Shown: piece after piece, positions 1 through 11,998 of the stretch
Layout of the letters: each line of letters begins with the position of its first letter
Position numbering within the stretch: the stretch's first letter is position 1
NCBI GenBank assembly: GCA_013368315.1
Contig: JAACJM010000051.1
Location: 1 to 64,000, forward strand
Direction: 5' to 3'
DNA length: 64,000 bases
Source: Tetrapyrgos nigripes
Lineage: Eukaryota > Basidiomycota > Agaricomycetes > Agaricales > Campanellaceae
Notes under the pieces: model-generated
What the model saw: only the letters and a program-made list of their open reading frames with translations
Databases searched by the model: none
Told to the model about the DNA's origin: nothing
Made by a program: the position numbers and the translations under genes

Positions 1-1376
1 CTCATCAGTACTCGAACAGATTATCGAAGGAATAGCCACAGTGGCCGTAGGATTAGTAGCTTTCTGGCGTAAGTACGCTTTGTAGTTTTGATCGCTATAC
101 TCATTCCCTTGAATCCTACAGTCGTTGTTGATTTACCTGAAACCGCCAAGTTTCTAACGCCTGAAGAACGCGCTTTCGTTATTGCTAAGAGAAGTGTGTC
201 ACTCAAATCACTGGCTTATTCTGTCAACCTGAGAACTGATTCTCTGTGTAGAAATGGATACCTCCTTTGTGGGGGAAGAAGAACATTTCGAGATGAAGCA
301 CGTCATTCAAGCCGTGACTGACTGGAAGGTGAGCACTGAGCACTTCAATGCGTTTGAGATACTTGAGGTTTTTCGTTAGCTTTGGATTCAATTTCCTACC
401 TACTTTGGGATTCTTGTACCGGGTACGTTTCCTGTCAGCCCGGGTATCTTCAAGATGTTGACTTATTACAGTGTATGGAATTACCCTTTTCCTTCCGTAA
501 GTATACCTGCATATTCGAAGTGCATGATGCTGCATTACTGAACGAAGGGTAGGACTGTCATTAATACGTAGATATCCTGATATTCGTCTTCCTTGCTTTT
601 CCTGTTATGCTCATCTTACAACAAACAGGTTTGGGGAACGTTCCGTTGCGGTTACACAATTGCTCACTGCTCCGCCATACGTATTCGCCGGTAAGTTCTT
701 CTGTGCCCTTCTCCGTTATGGTTACTCAGATCTCTTCGTCAACAGCTATCCTAATTATGGTCTTCGCTTATCTATCAGACAGACTGAAAATCCGATCTCC
801 CTTTATCTTGTTTTCCCTCGTCCTTTGTCTCATAGGATTCTCAATCAACATATCCGATACGTCTTCAGGCGTGAAGTACTTTGGCACGTTCCTCATTGTA
901 GGAGGTGCATATGCTGGGGTTCCTGGATTATTAGCGTGGTGAGGCATTGTAATAAATTATCCAGTCTAGGATCTGGCTAATTTGGATAATTTCCGTTTAT
1001 GAAAGGTTTGGTAATAACGTCTCCGGCCGGTATAGACGTGCTGTAGGCCTGGCTCTGCAAGTTGGCGTTGGTAATTTAAGTGGCGTGATTGCTTCGAATA
1101 TCTATCGCACCCAGGATAGTCCTCAGTTCGTGCTTGGTCGTAAGTAATTGGTTTTTTTCTACATATGCAGACCTTTTGGAATTAATGGTTGTAGACGGCC
1201 TGGAACTCATGTTCGTTGGCATGGGACTTGTATTTCTTCCAATCGTTGTCTTCATTTACGCGCGAATCAATCGCAAACGAGATGTGCTGGAGAAAAAAGG
1301 GGGAGGAAGAGTGTTTACCCACGAAGAATTAAGAGCTTTGGGTGATAGAGCACCCAATTTCAGGTATACGTTGTAA
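1..1376 (+). CDS. MFS transporter, anion:cation symporter (Dal5-like) family, 3' part
   Basis: Plasma-membrane permease of the major facilitator superfamily, probably carrying a small organic anion or amide; substrate not inferable. The 5' end lies outside the window. Ten exons can be placed with consistent phases and GT-AG introns: <1-68, 122-193, 252-328, 380-422, 472-496, 553-567, 629-690, 746-938, 1006-1139, 1195-1376. Family marks: a central loop reading LPETAKFLTPEERAFVI, a transmembrane/loop segment with AYLSDRLKIRS, then NNVSGRYRRAVGLALQVGVG followed by an NIYRTQDSP-type loop, and a cytosolic tail ending NFRYTL. No frameshift or internal stop is needed, so this is a likely functional gene. 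The intron at 1140-1194 (55 bp) is preferred over a 31-bp alternative because it restores the usual LGHGLELMF join. The TAA stop lies only 50 bp from the large inverted-repeat element. Confidence 0.88.
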
Positions 1377-2339
1377 TCTCAATTTCAACTTTACCAAAGT
1401 AATTCCTCCTTACCTATTATAGATTAGCTCCCACAATGTACATCGTGGGTTTTTTTTTGCGAAACCTCTTATATCTCAGCAACCGCTGGTCGGATCCTCT
1501 TAAAGATTGCAGATTCGGATTCCCAGACATCGAAAGCTTTGGGCGCTAGGAGGACGAGTCCTTAGGTTGCCTAATTAGGTTATTCATCTTTCTCAGGACC
1601 GTTTTGCTTATATTTCGAGAACGGCCGATCGGATTGCCTTAAAATTTGGATATTCGGATTCCTACGCCTTAAAACCATAAAACTAAGTCCCCAACCCTAA
1701 CCCCAATCAATGTGCTCGCTGAGTAACATCAAACTTCCTCAAAACTTGTATTTTCTCACGTTGAAAATCTTTCGGTCAGCTCAGGTATCAAGATGACTAT
1801 CGGGGAGTCCTGAAACAGCGACTTCCCCCGGGTATATTCGGAACGAGACTCGAAAGGCTAAATACTAATACTATGGGAGAGGAGGGAGGGTAACTCAAAG
1901 ACTGGATATAACTATCAAGACTCGTGAATCAGTGATATGTATGAGAAGGATGAATAAACTTACCCAAGAGACTCGTGAATCAGTGATGAGATGGAGAAGG
2001 ATGAATAGTGAATGAGTCTCTTGGGCATATTAAGTACTATAAACTAAAAAATCAAATGTGAGGTAAAACATGTAAGGAAATAAGGATGTAAGAAATGTGA
2101 TACATAAAAATATGATACTTGAAAGAGAAGTTCTAACAAGTATGAGTGCTGTGGAAGTCACGGAGACGTGTATTGGCGCCACGGAGGCATAATAAGTTTG
2201 TAGCCCTGAGGCGTCAACCTTTGAACCCGCGGAGGTAATGAACGGACGGCAATGAGGTCCTACGCGCGGAGCGTTGAGAGAAAGAAGAAAAGAAATTGGA
2301 GTAGTTACTCACTTCGATGATTAGACCTTTGTAAAGTCA

Positions 2340-3010
2340 CTTTAAAATAAGACAAAACTTGTATTTTCTCACGTTGAAAATCTTTCGGTCAGCTCAGGTA
2401 TCAAGATGACTAGCGCCCAACTTCTGTGGGGCGTCAAAACGTTCCTTATAACCCCCCTGAGTGAGTGCAAACACCCATATAGCCATAGTTCATCGACATC
2501 CTGAATACAGCTAAGAATCATCAAAACTCGTCAAAAATCGCATTTTCTCACATGTCAAAATCTTTCGGTCAGCTTCGGTATTAAGATGACATATGCCCAA
2601 CTTCTGTGGGGCGTCAAAACGTTCCTTATAACCACCCTGAGCAGGCGCAGATGCACATATAGCCATAGCTCATCGAAATCCTGAATACAGCTGAGTATCA
2701 TCAAACCTTGTCAATTTTACATGCCAAAATTTTTCGGTCAGCTTAGGTATCAAGATGACATACGCCCAACTTCTGTGGGGCGTCAAAACGTTCCTTATGA
2801 CCCCCCTGAGTGGGCGCAGATGCCCATATAGCCATATCTCATTGACATTCTGAATACAGCTAAGTATCATCAAAACTCGTCAAAAATTTATTTTCTCGCA
2901 TGTCAAAATCTTTCTGCTTCGTTAGGTATCAAGACGACATGCACCCCACTTCTGTGGTTCGTCAAAATGTTGCTTATGACCCCAAGTAGTGTGTGCAAAA
3001 GCCCCATATG
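2340..3010. repeat. Tandem ~175-bp repeat in the left arm (about 3.5 copies)
   Basis: The block CTTCTGTGG starts at 2421, 2601, 2770 and 2949 (spacing 180, 169, 179). Each is preceded by a segment ending TCAAGATGAC and followed by CGTCAAAA and a CCATATAGCCATA-type stretch. The same unit appears inverted in the right arm near 7700-7800, and a part of it near 1740-1800. The short ORFs here are only translations of this repeat. Confidence 0.8.
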
Positions 3011-4413
3011 ACCGTAGTTGATCGACAGTAGAGTATCGTGCTGCCTTTTGCAGTTATGCACAATGACGTCATGGTGTGCAAAATCCTGGAACACGACTGT
3101 CTACAAAATTGACACGTCAATAGCTTAGTAATCTTTTCCATCTTTCATCTCAACCACGACCTTCCCCGCCAACCCTCCTCCTCCTCCTTTGCTCTTGACT
3201 AATCTTCCTCCCTTCTTGTTTGACTTTAAAGTCCCTTTACAAAGGACTGATCATCGCAGTAAGTACTCACAAATATTTCTCTATCTTTCTTTCGCTCAAT
3301 GCCCTGTGCCTAGGGCCTCATTAGGGCTCGGTACCATCACCGTATCGTGGTCAGCACAAGACACGAGCATACGGGACGGGGACGACCTGGTTACACTGTA
3401 CTTATCTGTGCTGTATACGGCTGTCACGGTCGTAATACGGTTCCAAATCAGACTGTCAAAGAACGCGTCGACGTAGCTTCCTCCACCACATTGTATCCAC
3501 CAGAGCCTCTTGGGTGAGAGTCAGAAATGGAGTCTCAGATTTGAACAAGTCGACAACGCTCATTAGCTATCATTAATCACTATTCTTAATTTCTTGTTCC
3601 ACTTCTACGCTGGCGAGAATTTTTTGAGCTGTGGTCCTTTCCCTTGTATAAGTACTGATATCAAGTCACGTACAACACAGTTTTTTGTAAAGTGGGCGTC
3701 TAATTGATATCATAAAGAATGAGACAGGCTACGCAACAGCTGCACCATGTCAGCTTAGTTTCATTTTTGGTTTCAGCTGCTCATTTGAGTCACAAATTCA
3801 ACAGGATTGGGATTCAGCTATTCACACATGTATTCTCCAGGTCTAATTTTGCAGTACCGTCCAGAGGGTTTATGGACGATTAACTACCTTGCTACAATGC
3901 TGTGGCGATGGTGTAATCGACGCAAATGATTACCAGTACAACTCGTACTAGTACTAAGTTCGGCCTGTCGTAAGAAGTTGGTACCATTTACGAGTTGTTT
4001 GAGAAAAAATGCAACTTACCAACACCTTGATCGCATTAAAAAATGCGGACGATGCAATGCCATGACATCGAGGATATGGCTCCTGAAAGAACTGGAAGTA
4101 GAAGGATCACAATAAACCTCCTAAAATGATTGGAGGGGGTCCCAGACAGTGGGAACGTCGTCCTCTGGTATTTATTTGCGATCGCATTTTGGATATATGT
4201 GAGAACAGGGTATATCTTTTTCACCCGGCCTCAGATCGCTTCGGAAATGCGACCATTGGATTCGGAGGGCGAGGAATGCGCCCTCACGGTAGTACTATAT
4301 ATCTCAGAAAATAAGCCCTTCATATAACGATTGCCTGATATCGCACCAGATATTGCTCACTAGTCATCAGAATTTCACACAGGTCACTTTGATGATTGTC
4401 TCGGACTGATACG

Positions 4414-4543
4414 CACGCCGAAAAGACAAAAATATCCACTCGACGGATAGATCACATCACTACTACCGATAAGATATATCTGTAAAAAAAGTGCGTTTCT
4501 TTACGCCTTTCTGCCGAGCGGATATTTTTATATTTTCGGCGTG
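4414..4543. repeat. 130-bp palindromic element (MITE-like hairpin)
   Basis: Left arm begins CACGCCGAAAAGACAAAAAT and runs to CGACGG (4414-4446); right arm runs CCGAGCGGATATTTTTATAT to CGGCGTG (4513-4543). The arms pair over about 30 bp with few mismatches. A related single arm lies at 30449-30485 (CGACGGATATTTTGGTATTT), so this is a dispersed family. It has no coding capacity. Confidence 0.6.
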
Positions 4544-6482
4544 ACGGGCCACCCTTCCCGTCGGATGGATAATAAACTTCAGAAATGTCTTCAGTTCTGC
4601 GTGTACACCCCCGGTATCAGTGATTTTCCGAGTTATTTGCGTTGCGTGTCGGAACTTGGCTTTGTCCTCCTTGTCAAGGGGGTCCAAAAAGAATTAAATT
4701 ATACCGGGGGTCGGAAAAAAAATTTGTGCCCCCATCAAGGGAACTTACCTACCTTACCTTCCTTATATAGTAGGTTACCTGCTTAATATAGCAATAGCAT
4801 GTGACTTATGATTACATAAATTATTTGAACTGTTGTGCTAGTCGGAACCTTTGCGGAACCTTCAACAAAAAATTGACTGCAGTGTGGTCAAAGCAGTATT
4901 ATCAGACCTTAGATGCATTGTGAACAACATGTATTACTGCCAAAAGTGAGTGAAAAATTGTTCTAAGGCACATTTTCGGGGGGGTCCTAAAAAAATTTTT
5001 CGCCTCCTCCAGAGGAACCTACCTACCAACCTCCGGTACGGGATTTCCCAGTCCGGACCCCCTTGCTCCTTGTTCTGATCAATTTCTTCCTTTGTTATGA
5101 TGCACGCCATCCCTCCAACTTCTCCCTTTCTTTTCTGGTTTCCATTTTTATTTGCCCAACGCGTCAACTTGTCAATCGACATGCGAATGATAGTGCTACG
5201 ATTTTCGTTTGGGGAGAAGGAAAGGAGAAACTGCTCAAGGTAGTGTACTTAAACTCCATCCCTCTGTCACTTTTGCTTCGCTCATACTATTTGTCTCGTT
5301 CTTACTATTTTCGTTCACTCTCAAGGTCTCATCCCTTGCGTGGGTGTTGCCGTTTCAGTTTGAGATGAAGCAAGAGAGTCGATGTTTTGGTGTTGGTTAG
5401 TAGGATGGGGATTGGGCTTGATGTTTGAGTCGAGGAGTAAGTGGAGTTTGGGATTAGTTTGAGAAGAAAAGACGTTGGTAGGGTTTGGGAGCCGGCTTTA
5501 GTCAGTCCGAGAAACGGAGTCGCACTGGTGTATAGTTTTTTGTATGTTATTGTAGGCCTCACCAATGACAGCATCTTCTCCAGAATCATTCAAGGGAGTT
5601 TGAGGTGTAGGCTATGGAACGGGGTCTAAGGGAGGTGTGCTGGAGCAGGATAGGGAAGATTTGAATTCAGAGACCCCGTCTAACCGGACGAGTCAACATT
5701 TCTTCCCCGCCTCTTCTATTCCAAAACTTCTTTCGACAGAGAAATCTTTATTTATGGATAAAATAAAATAATTCTGTACAAACGATACAAGATCATAATC
5801 CTGGAGAACAAAGGCAGGCGGCATCGGTTCTGAGTCGAAGCAGTTTTGAAGCTAGTTGCAGAAGAGGGTCGGAGGCGGGTATCCTCACAGTGAGGATGGG
5901 AATGAATGAAGACTTGACTATAATCGCGCTGCATTCTGGGAGCTCCGAAGTAGATGAATTCGCCCAGATAGAAAGAACGAGCCATCAGAACAACGTCGAG
6001 AAGAGAGAGTAGTAGGAATTGTGGCTTACCTGGGTACCACTGAGCACGGGTCGGCTCACAGCGAGAACGGCGGCAAATGGGGACATGGGGATAGTTTGAT
6101 TGTGTTCTGGGGACCTTAAAATAGATAAATACGCCCAGGTAGAGGGAACGGGCGAGTGTACTGACTTGTGGGTTGAGGAGTAGGATGGGTGTAGAACTTG
6201 AAGAATTGGAAGTGAGTCGTCATGAGCGTTGACGGTTTGGAGGGAAATAGACTTTAGAATTTCGGATTTGATGTTCTTGATGTTCTTCAGGCTTGGATAC
6301 TATTAATGAGACCCAACGGGTTGGCAGTGGTGGGGAGAGAAGACCAAGTAAATGGAATCTTGAAGACCAGGTGCTTTCCAAGGTGTCCTATTGAGCAATG
6401 GACATCCAGAGACTGCTGTCTACTGGATGTCCATCGGGGTTGCCGTTGTGCTTGAGGGCTTGAGGAGGAGGAGGTGGCCATT

Positions 6483-6708
6483 AACGCTGTGAGCGTTCGG
6501 AGCAAGCCAAGTTGACGTGTTTGGCTTGCTTTGGCAGCGCTCGGCAACGTCCGAGCGCCTCTGACGCTGCAAGCATCTAATGACTTGACACTCCTAGTGT
6601 CGAGTCCCCAATCGCTCACAGCATTACTGCTGTGAATGGTCAGACCGTGCACAGACGAAGTAAATTTGTTTTACTTGGTCCGTGAACTTGACAAGACGCT
6701 CCAAGCGT
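6483..6708. repeat. Cluster of eight short hairpins
   Basis: Consecutive near-perfect palindromes: 6483-6497 AACGCT-gtg-AGCGTT; 6501-6530 with ten-base arms AGCAAGCCAA/TTGGCTTGCT; about 6537-6558 GCGCTCGG/CCGAGCGC; about 6564 GACGCT-gca-AGCATC; 6582-6606 with 11-base arms around GACACT-cct-AGTGTC; about 6616-6635 TCACAGCA/TGCTGTGA; 6659-6675 AAGTAAA/TTTACTT; 6694-6708 GACGCT-cca-AGCGTC. Nothing codes here. The last member has the same core as the large arrays at 21.5-25.8 kb. Confidence 0.7.
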
Positions 6709-6719
6709 CGAGTATATAC

Positions 6720-7425
6720 TAGTATAGTGTTAGTGTAAGTAGTACTAGTACGTAACTGAGCCCCAAAATAGTGTAAGTTCATGCAAAAGAGTGTAAGTGC
6801 TAATTCAGACCATAATCCCGTTTAGGCTTCGGCCCCCGCTCCCGCCGCTTATACTATAACCCCACCGCCCTCACCGCCATCCCGCCGTTTGCCTGCTCCT
6901 TCAGGTCCTCGGCAAGACAACACATAGCATTTATTGGTGCATTCTGCTAATACGAGGCCTTGCTCATTTTCTCCCGCAGAAGATATCAAATTCAAACCAA
7001 AGTCTTTCTCTCAGAAGTGCACTGGGCACTTACCTACCGGGCTCAATCTTCAAGACATAACAGCCTTCACGAGTATGTATGTAGTAGTCACAAAAATCAT
7101 CGCCATACCTTCATATTTCATCAGAATCGGCCGATCTCTCGTATATACCTACTTTAATATGTTATCAAGCTATACATACCTCCCGGAGAGCTTAGTGGTA
7201 GATCTGTTTGTTGCTAGAGCTCGCTGAAAGTGGCCTACGAGTGAGAAGAGGCGCGCACTTCCGCATTTGGAAGGGCACGCCGCCGTTCCGATCAAAGATT
7301 GATGGCATCATTGACATGTTCATATCCCCGGACAGCTTACACTATTCTCAGATTTGGGATGACAGACCTTACACTATTTACAGCGCATAGCCGAGGTAAG
7401 TAGCTTACACTAACACTATTCTGGT
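6720..7425. mobile_element. Possible small inverted-repeat element
   Basis: ATAGTGTTAGTGTAAGTA near 6725 is answered by TTACACTAACACTAT near 7405, and shorter ATAGTGTAAG motifs repeat inward from both ends (near 6770 and 7330-7375). The DNA on both sides belongs to the hairpin cluster (AAGCGTCGAG on the left, CCAAGCGTCAAG on the right), as if the unit had inserted into it. No clear target duplication was found. A 97-codon ORF at 6934-7227 is not recognised. Confidence 0.4.
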
Positions 7426-7490
7426 CATTCCTCCCAAGCGTCAAGTCTGTCACTGTTCGCAGCACTAACGATTTGATGCATGATGTGCAC

Positions 7491-7525
7491 AGACCAAGAA
7501 AACGCCCCTAGCGTTTTCTTGGTCT
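7491..7525. repeat. Perfect 15-bp-arm hairpin
   Basis: AGACCAAGAAAACGC and its exact complement GCGTTTTCTTGGTCT enclose a five-base loop (CCCTA). It lies just outside the right end of the hairpin cluster and immediately inside the right arm of the 7.6-kb element. Confidence 0.75.
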
Positions 7526-8149
7526 ACATCTGACACTTTTACTGTACACGGACCAAGTATCAGTTGAGATGAAAAGGATTACTAAGCTGTTGACGCGCCA
7601 ATCTTATAGGCACTCGTGTTTCAAGATTTTGCACACCATGACGTCATTGTGCAAGGACCGTACAACTGCGAAAGATACTCTACTATGGTCATATGGGCTT
7701 TTGTGTGCACTACTGGGGGTCATAAGGAACATTTTGACACCCCACAGAAGTGAGGTGCATGCCGTCTTGATACTTAACAAAGCAGAAAATTTTTGACATG
7801 TGAGAAAATATGATTTTTGACGAGTTTGGAATTTTGATGTTTGGACGAATTTTGAGGCTCAGTTGAAATGTCGATGACATATGGCCCTAAGGTGTCTTGT
7901 GCACATTTCTAGAGATAGAATGGGAGATGTTGGCACCCCATATGGACTGAGCGTAAGCCGTTTAGTTATATATAGTGAGCAATACTTTTGTTACCTACAA
8001 AAGAGCTAATTGGTCGAGCATGCATGAACGGGATGAGCTATGGTAAAATGGGGCATGGAATCAAGTTTCTGTTATAAAATGGGATGCATTGATGCTCCAT
8101 TGAGGGTGAGCACATGTGGGAGTGGGATACAAAACGTAGTTGATGGTTG

Positions 8150-8820
8150 GGTGGCTAAAATTGGGAATGACTTTAAAGGCAAACACGTTACTCGCGATGT
8201 CGATGAGGTATGGACTTATGGACTTGTGGAACTGTTACTAGAGATCATAGGCAAGATTTCGACGCCCCACAGAAGGTGAGCGCATGTAGTCTTGATACCT
8301 AACTGTGCAGAAAGATTTTCGCATTTGGGAAAATACAAATTTTGTCATTGCTCAGTGAAGACATTGGCTGAGGTTCGGGTTGGGGACTTAGGTTTATAGA
8401 TTTAATGCGTAGGAATCCGAATATCTAACTTTTAAGGCAATTGGATCAGCCGTTCTCGAGATATAAGGAAAACTGTCCAGAAAGGCTAAAAATGGGAGTG
8501 ACTTTAAAGGCAAACACATTACTCAAGATGTCGATGAGGTATGGACATATGGACTTGTGGAACTGTTACTAAGGGTCATATGCAAGATTTTGACACCCTA
8601 CAGAAGGTGAGCGTAAGTCGTCTTGATACCTAACTGTGCAGAAAGATTTTCGCATTTGGGAAAATACAAGTTTTGATATTACTCAATGAGGAAATTGGTT
8701 GGGGTTAGGGTTGGGGACTTAGTTTTATGGAGTCGATGCGTAGGAATCCAAATATCCAACTTTTAAGGCAATCGGATCAGCCATTCTCGAGATATAAGTA
8801 AAACCGTCCAGAAAAAAATA
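8150..8820. repeat. Two ~335-bp tandem copies in the right arm
   Basis: The block beginning CTAAAATTGGGAATGACTTT near 8154 returns near 8487 as CTAAAAATGGGAGTGACTTT. Both continue through GATGTCGATGAGGTATGGAC, a CCCYACAGAAGGTGAGC segment and a GGTTGGGGACTTAG segment. An apparent 79-codon ORF here is repeat-derived. Confidence 0.7.
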
Positions 8821-8996
8821 ACTTTTTGATATACAAATACATAACGTTAAAAATCGACTCCCAGACTCCTCCTCCTAGCGCTCACACCTTTTGATGTCTG
8901 GGAATCCGAATCTGTAATTTTTAAGGGGATCCGATCAGCGGTTCTCGAGAAATAAGAGGTTGAGTAAAAAAAACCGACGATGTCCATCATCGGAGC

Positions 8997-10407
8997 TAAC
9001 CTATATATAGTTTTGAAGGCACAGTTTTCATGCTGTGTTCAAGGTCTGGGTCTTTCCTTGCCTGCTGTTACTCGACCAGATATTCCGTCGGCAGGCAGCT
9101 TCCGTTAAAAAATCGTACTAAAAGGATATTTGGTTCGAACCTCATTTCATAGGCACACCTTCCGGAACCCCGGCGTTCAGTTCTTGGAATTGATCCGGGT
9201 GATACATTCCTCCTCCAGATTGTTTCATTACAACGAAGTTCTGACTCAAAATGTATCGGGTGAATAATTAGCACTTGTTCCAGTGTTGGTCCAATGGCGA
9301 ATAAAATCATCCTCTTCCTTCTATTCCTCTCAGTCTAGATACTTGAAATCACTACGAAACTCAGCTTTGAGTGACTCTGAATTCAGAGGGAACAATTCTC
9401 TGTAGGTGTTTTAGCAGAGCAACGTAACCACCCACCGTGTTCGCTTATGCGCTCGGACGCCTTGAGGTGAGTTCCTGAGTTCCTGGACTATTTCGGTTCG
9501 GAGAATTCTGAACTCGCTCAGCACTACACCCATGAGTGGTGTATTGCACATGGCTAGGATTAGGCTATTCTGCAACAACAAAAGACTACTGTAAAATTCG
9601 CAACCTGTCGAAATAGTCCTCCAGTGAAACCGAGGCGATTATAGGAATCTGGAACGTCAGGCTCGTTCCCTCCGTACTTTGACCAGTACTTACTTGATCT
9701 TATGGAGCAGAGGATGACCCATATGTTTCTTAGGCATCTAGTGAAAGCCGGGTGGTATTTCGCGAGCCTCGTACCCGGAATCAGGAGGTGCAACTACATG
9801 GGCTGACAGACTCTATCTCATGAGACCTACAGGCATTCAGGGCAAATGACTTCCGGATCATACGGTTAATTCTGCAATTTTAAGAAATCGGAACGATCCT
9901 AGATTCGTAACTTCAGGCGAAGTGAAAGAGTGGAAACTGCCATGAGGCGATGCTGGGTGAAGGCGCTGCCAAACAAAGTCAAATATTCTCTCGCCTAACC
10001 TCCTACTTCCATCAACGACGCGGCTTACTCTGTCCTATCGATGTCTTTCCGCAGAAAGCTCCCTTTCCTGTGCTCTATGACTCTTCAGACTACACCTTCC
10101 TCAGCCTCATTTTCACTAATAAGAAGATGACTTGCATCTACCCAACATCAAAATCGTCTGACTCCAAGTACGTATGTGTCAAACATTCTGTCTGTCATCT
10201 CACTATTCACTTCGCTCATAGAAACTTACTCTGACTCATAAATAGCTTCAGAAGATCCTTCAAGTCCAGTGACCCACTGGAGCGGAGTACGCTGGTTTAC
10301 CTTGGTCAGAGACCGATTTAAAACGCGCACATACCTCGCTCTTCATCGATCCTCTCCATCGATCTCCCCATTTTCTCTGCCTCTGCATCTAGACTCTTGT
10401 CCTTGAC
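8997..10407. other. 1.4-kb stretch without a confirmed gene
   Basis: No recognisable product. A minus-strand 80-codon ORF at 9068-9310 and a 77-codon one at 9560-9793 have no features I know. At 9950-10190 a plus-strand stretch has coding-like composition with a good donor (GTACGTATG, about 10167) and acceptor (TCATAG, about 10221); it could be a remnant exon, but the product is unidentified. Confidence 0.4.
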
Positions 10408-11099
10408 ATGGCCGTCCCATCTGACTTCTCCATCTCCAAAATTAATGGAAAATTCGCTGTGGTGCGTCATAATACCCACTGAGCTCGCCAGGTATCTTAA
10501 CTCGCTCTTTATTTCCTCCTCGTAGAACAAAGCCCTCAGTGATACCATGGACACCATGTTCCGCATCCAAGGCCTCGGATGGGTGACCCGCAAAGCCCTC
10601 GGCCTCGCCAGTATCACAGCCCATATCACCCCTTCCGTCCAGGACAACGGCGTCGAGCGGATCGAAGTCGTTCCCTACATCAGCGGAGGTTTCAAATGGA
10701 GTTTGGACGTTCGTCCTCTTGACCTCAGCGAACAGCAAGTCTCGAATCCTATCCTTGGGAAGATGGTGTACAAGTCTAGAAAGATCAAGCTGAGTGAGGT
10801 TACGAAGGATGATGAGTATTTGAAGGAAGGACAGTCTGGGTCACTGAAAGAGGGATGGGATACGTCTGCTGATGATACATTGATCAACTCCCATGTCGTC
10901 GGGAAGGGCTGGGTTCAAGATGAAGTGTGTATCTCAGCGAGGCAGCTTTTCAAATTTCATGCGAACTGATGGTCATTCGTCGCAGACATGGGGACTAATG
11001 GACTTCAACGGCAAAAAGCACTTTACGATGCGTTACCGCATCGTCAACGATGCCAAGGAAGAAACAGACTTGAAGATTGTGTATGATTACAGTGAGTAA
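10408..11099 (+). CDS. Conserved fungal protein of unknown function (calycin-like), 188 aa
   Basis: Three exons with matching phases: 10408-10461, 10526-10924, 10986-11099. Introns of 64 and 61 bp have GT..AG borders. The start ATG opens MAVPSDFSISKING and splices into NKALSDTMDTMFRIQGLGWV. That opening (a Ser/Asp pair, then a QG-GW-TRKA helix) and an ending of W-x-x-MDFNGKKHFTMRY...LKIVYDYSE are typical of a widespread fungal family of about 180-200 residues, sometimes labelled lipocalin- or FABP-like; that name is from memory and unverified. There is no signal peptide or membrane segment, so it is probably cytosolic. No broken codon is seen. An alternative end would splice at GTGAGT (11092), but the following intron would be under 30 bp, so the TAA at 11097-11099 is preferred. 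Confidence 0.75.
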
Positions 11100-11998
11100 T
11101 TGCGATGTGTAGTTTTCAGTGCGGAGATTGATGTACATCTGGATAGCTGGTGCTCTGTAACTGTTAGAAATCCACATCGTGTATCGTTTTGTTTGCTACT
11201 GTACATGTACGTATGTATCTTTGTACTCATATCTCCTACAATGAGACTATGCACTTCTGAAGTCGCCACATCATTGTTTGGAATTGTCATAGCATTTGGC
11301 ATCCTACGTTATTTCTATCCGGATTACTTTCAATTACAGATTGCTACTCTCTTCTTCTATTCTCTGCGTAGGTACCGAATGGCGCAAAGCAGCACCTACG
11401 GAGCGTACAAGTCCCGAAATGGAAGTTTCGACTTGCGGGACGCGTCCGCATGAGGTGAGATATCATATGTCAAGTAACAGGATATTTCCTGATTCATAGT
11501 TCTCAGGTTCATCGCTCTCTCTCATACCACTACCTGAACAAGGACGACGTCTTTCGTTACCCAAGGCGTAAATTTTCAACTCGGTGAGATACCAGATAAT
11601 TCGGTTCAAATTCGGTTTTCGACGTTTTTGAAACGGTCTTTATATATACATACTCCACCATAGGCTGCCAAGCATTAGTCCAAACAACCGCTCCAACCCA
11701 ATTTGATCATTGAATCCAGATGACGTCTGCTGAAAACCTTCGAATTGGTACGCTGACATTAATCTTGTGGACGTCGTCGATCTCTCTTTCAACTAATATT
11801 GCCAGCTCCAGATCACCCTATCCGCCTTGCGTTAGCAGGGGTCAGGCCCCCACAGCCGTCGTCCTGAGCCCTTGAGACTGGCGCCGACACGTAGCCCTCG
11901 TCGAAAGCAGCTCGTCGATGTGGGTCTCGAGTTCCCACGCTCGCTGTGCGGGCCTGCCCGCGAGCGCGAAGACGTCGCAGAACCCAGACGCGCTACCT
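11100..11998. other. Region with a possible gene start near 11720
   Basis: A TATATATA box near 11641 precedes an ATG at about 11720. The reading MTSAENLRI would splice (GTACGC..GCCAG) into a frame that closes within about 20 codons in GC-rich DNA from 11835. This could be the 5' stump of a gene interrupted by the inverted-repeat element starting near 11999, but the product is not identifiable. The 117-codon ORF at 11100-11453 has no known features. Confidence 0.3.

Larger units (their letters stand above)
3156..7561. other. Interior of the inverted-repeat element, no recognisable gene
   Basis: No ORF longer than about 120 codons and no conserved domain was recognised on either strand. Visible pieces are a pyrimidine-rich tract with AG-type acceptors at 3130-3250 that could be a gene remnant, a hydrophobic 62-65 codon ORF around 4130-4327, a palindrome (4414-4543), two similar G-run blocks near 4705 and 4975, a near-duplicate pair of about 60 bp at 5935-5985 and 6100-6160, a hairpin cluster (6483-6708) and a nested inverted-repeat unit (about 6720-7425). 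The content looks like a patchwork of decayed insertions. Confidence 0.5.
1427..8996. mobile_element. 7.6-kb long-inverted-repeat element, TA at both ends
   Basis: The left end (TAGCTCCCACAATGTACATC) and the reverse complement of the right end (TAGCTCCGATGATGGACATC) match and are followed by a T-run on both sides. The arms are about 1.4-1.7 kb: 1427-3155 pairs in opposite orientation with 7562-8996, including shared stretches (a motif near 1690 and near 8710, and a PyGCACACCATGACGTCATTGTGC-like block near 3065 and 7635). TA flanks suggest a TA target duplication as made by Tc1/mariner-like or similar enzymes, but a two-base duplication is weak evidence. No transposase is visible inside, so it would be non-autonomous or a foldback element. 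The interior (3156-7561) also holds other small repeats. The boundaries are observed; the transposon interpretation is inferred. Confidence 0.6.

Noticed and set aside
1140..1170. 31-bp intron in the MFS gene
   Set aside because: A 55-bp intron (1140-1194) with a better branch context restores the conserved LGHGLELMF join.
7600..8300. 75- and 79-codon plus ORFs in the right arm
   Set aside because: Both are repeat sequence also found inverted at 2400-3100; no protein conservation expected.
9950..10330. Possible survival-factor (Svf1)-like fragment upstream of 10408
   Set aside because: Only a weak resemblance around DYTFLSLIF; no continuous homologous order could be shown.
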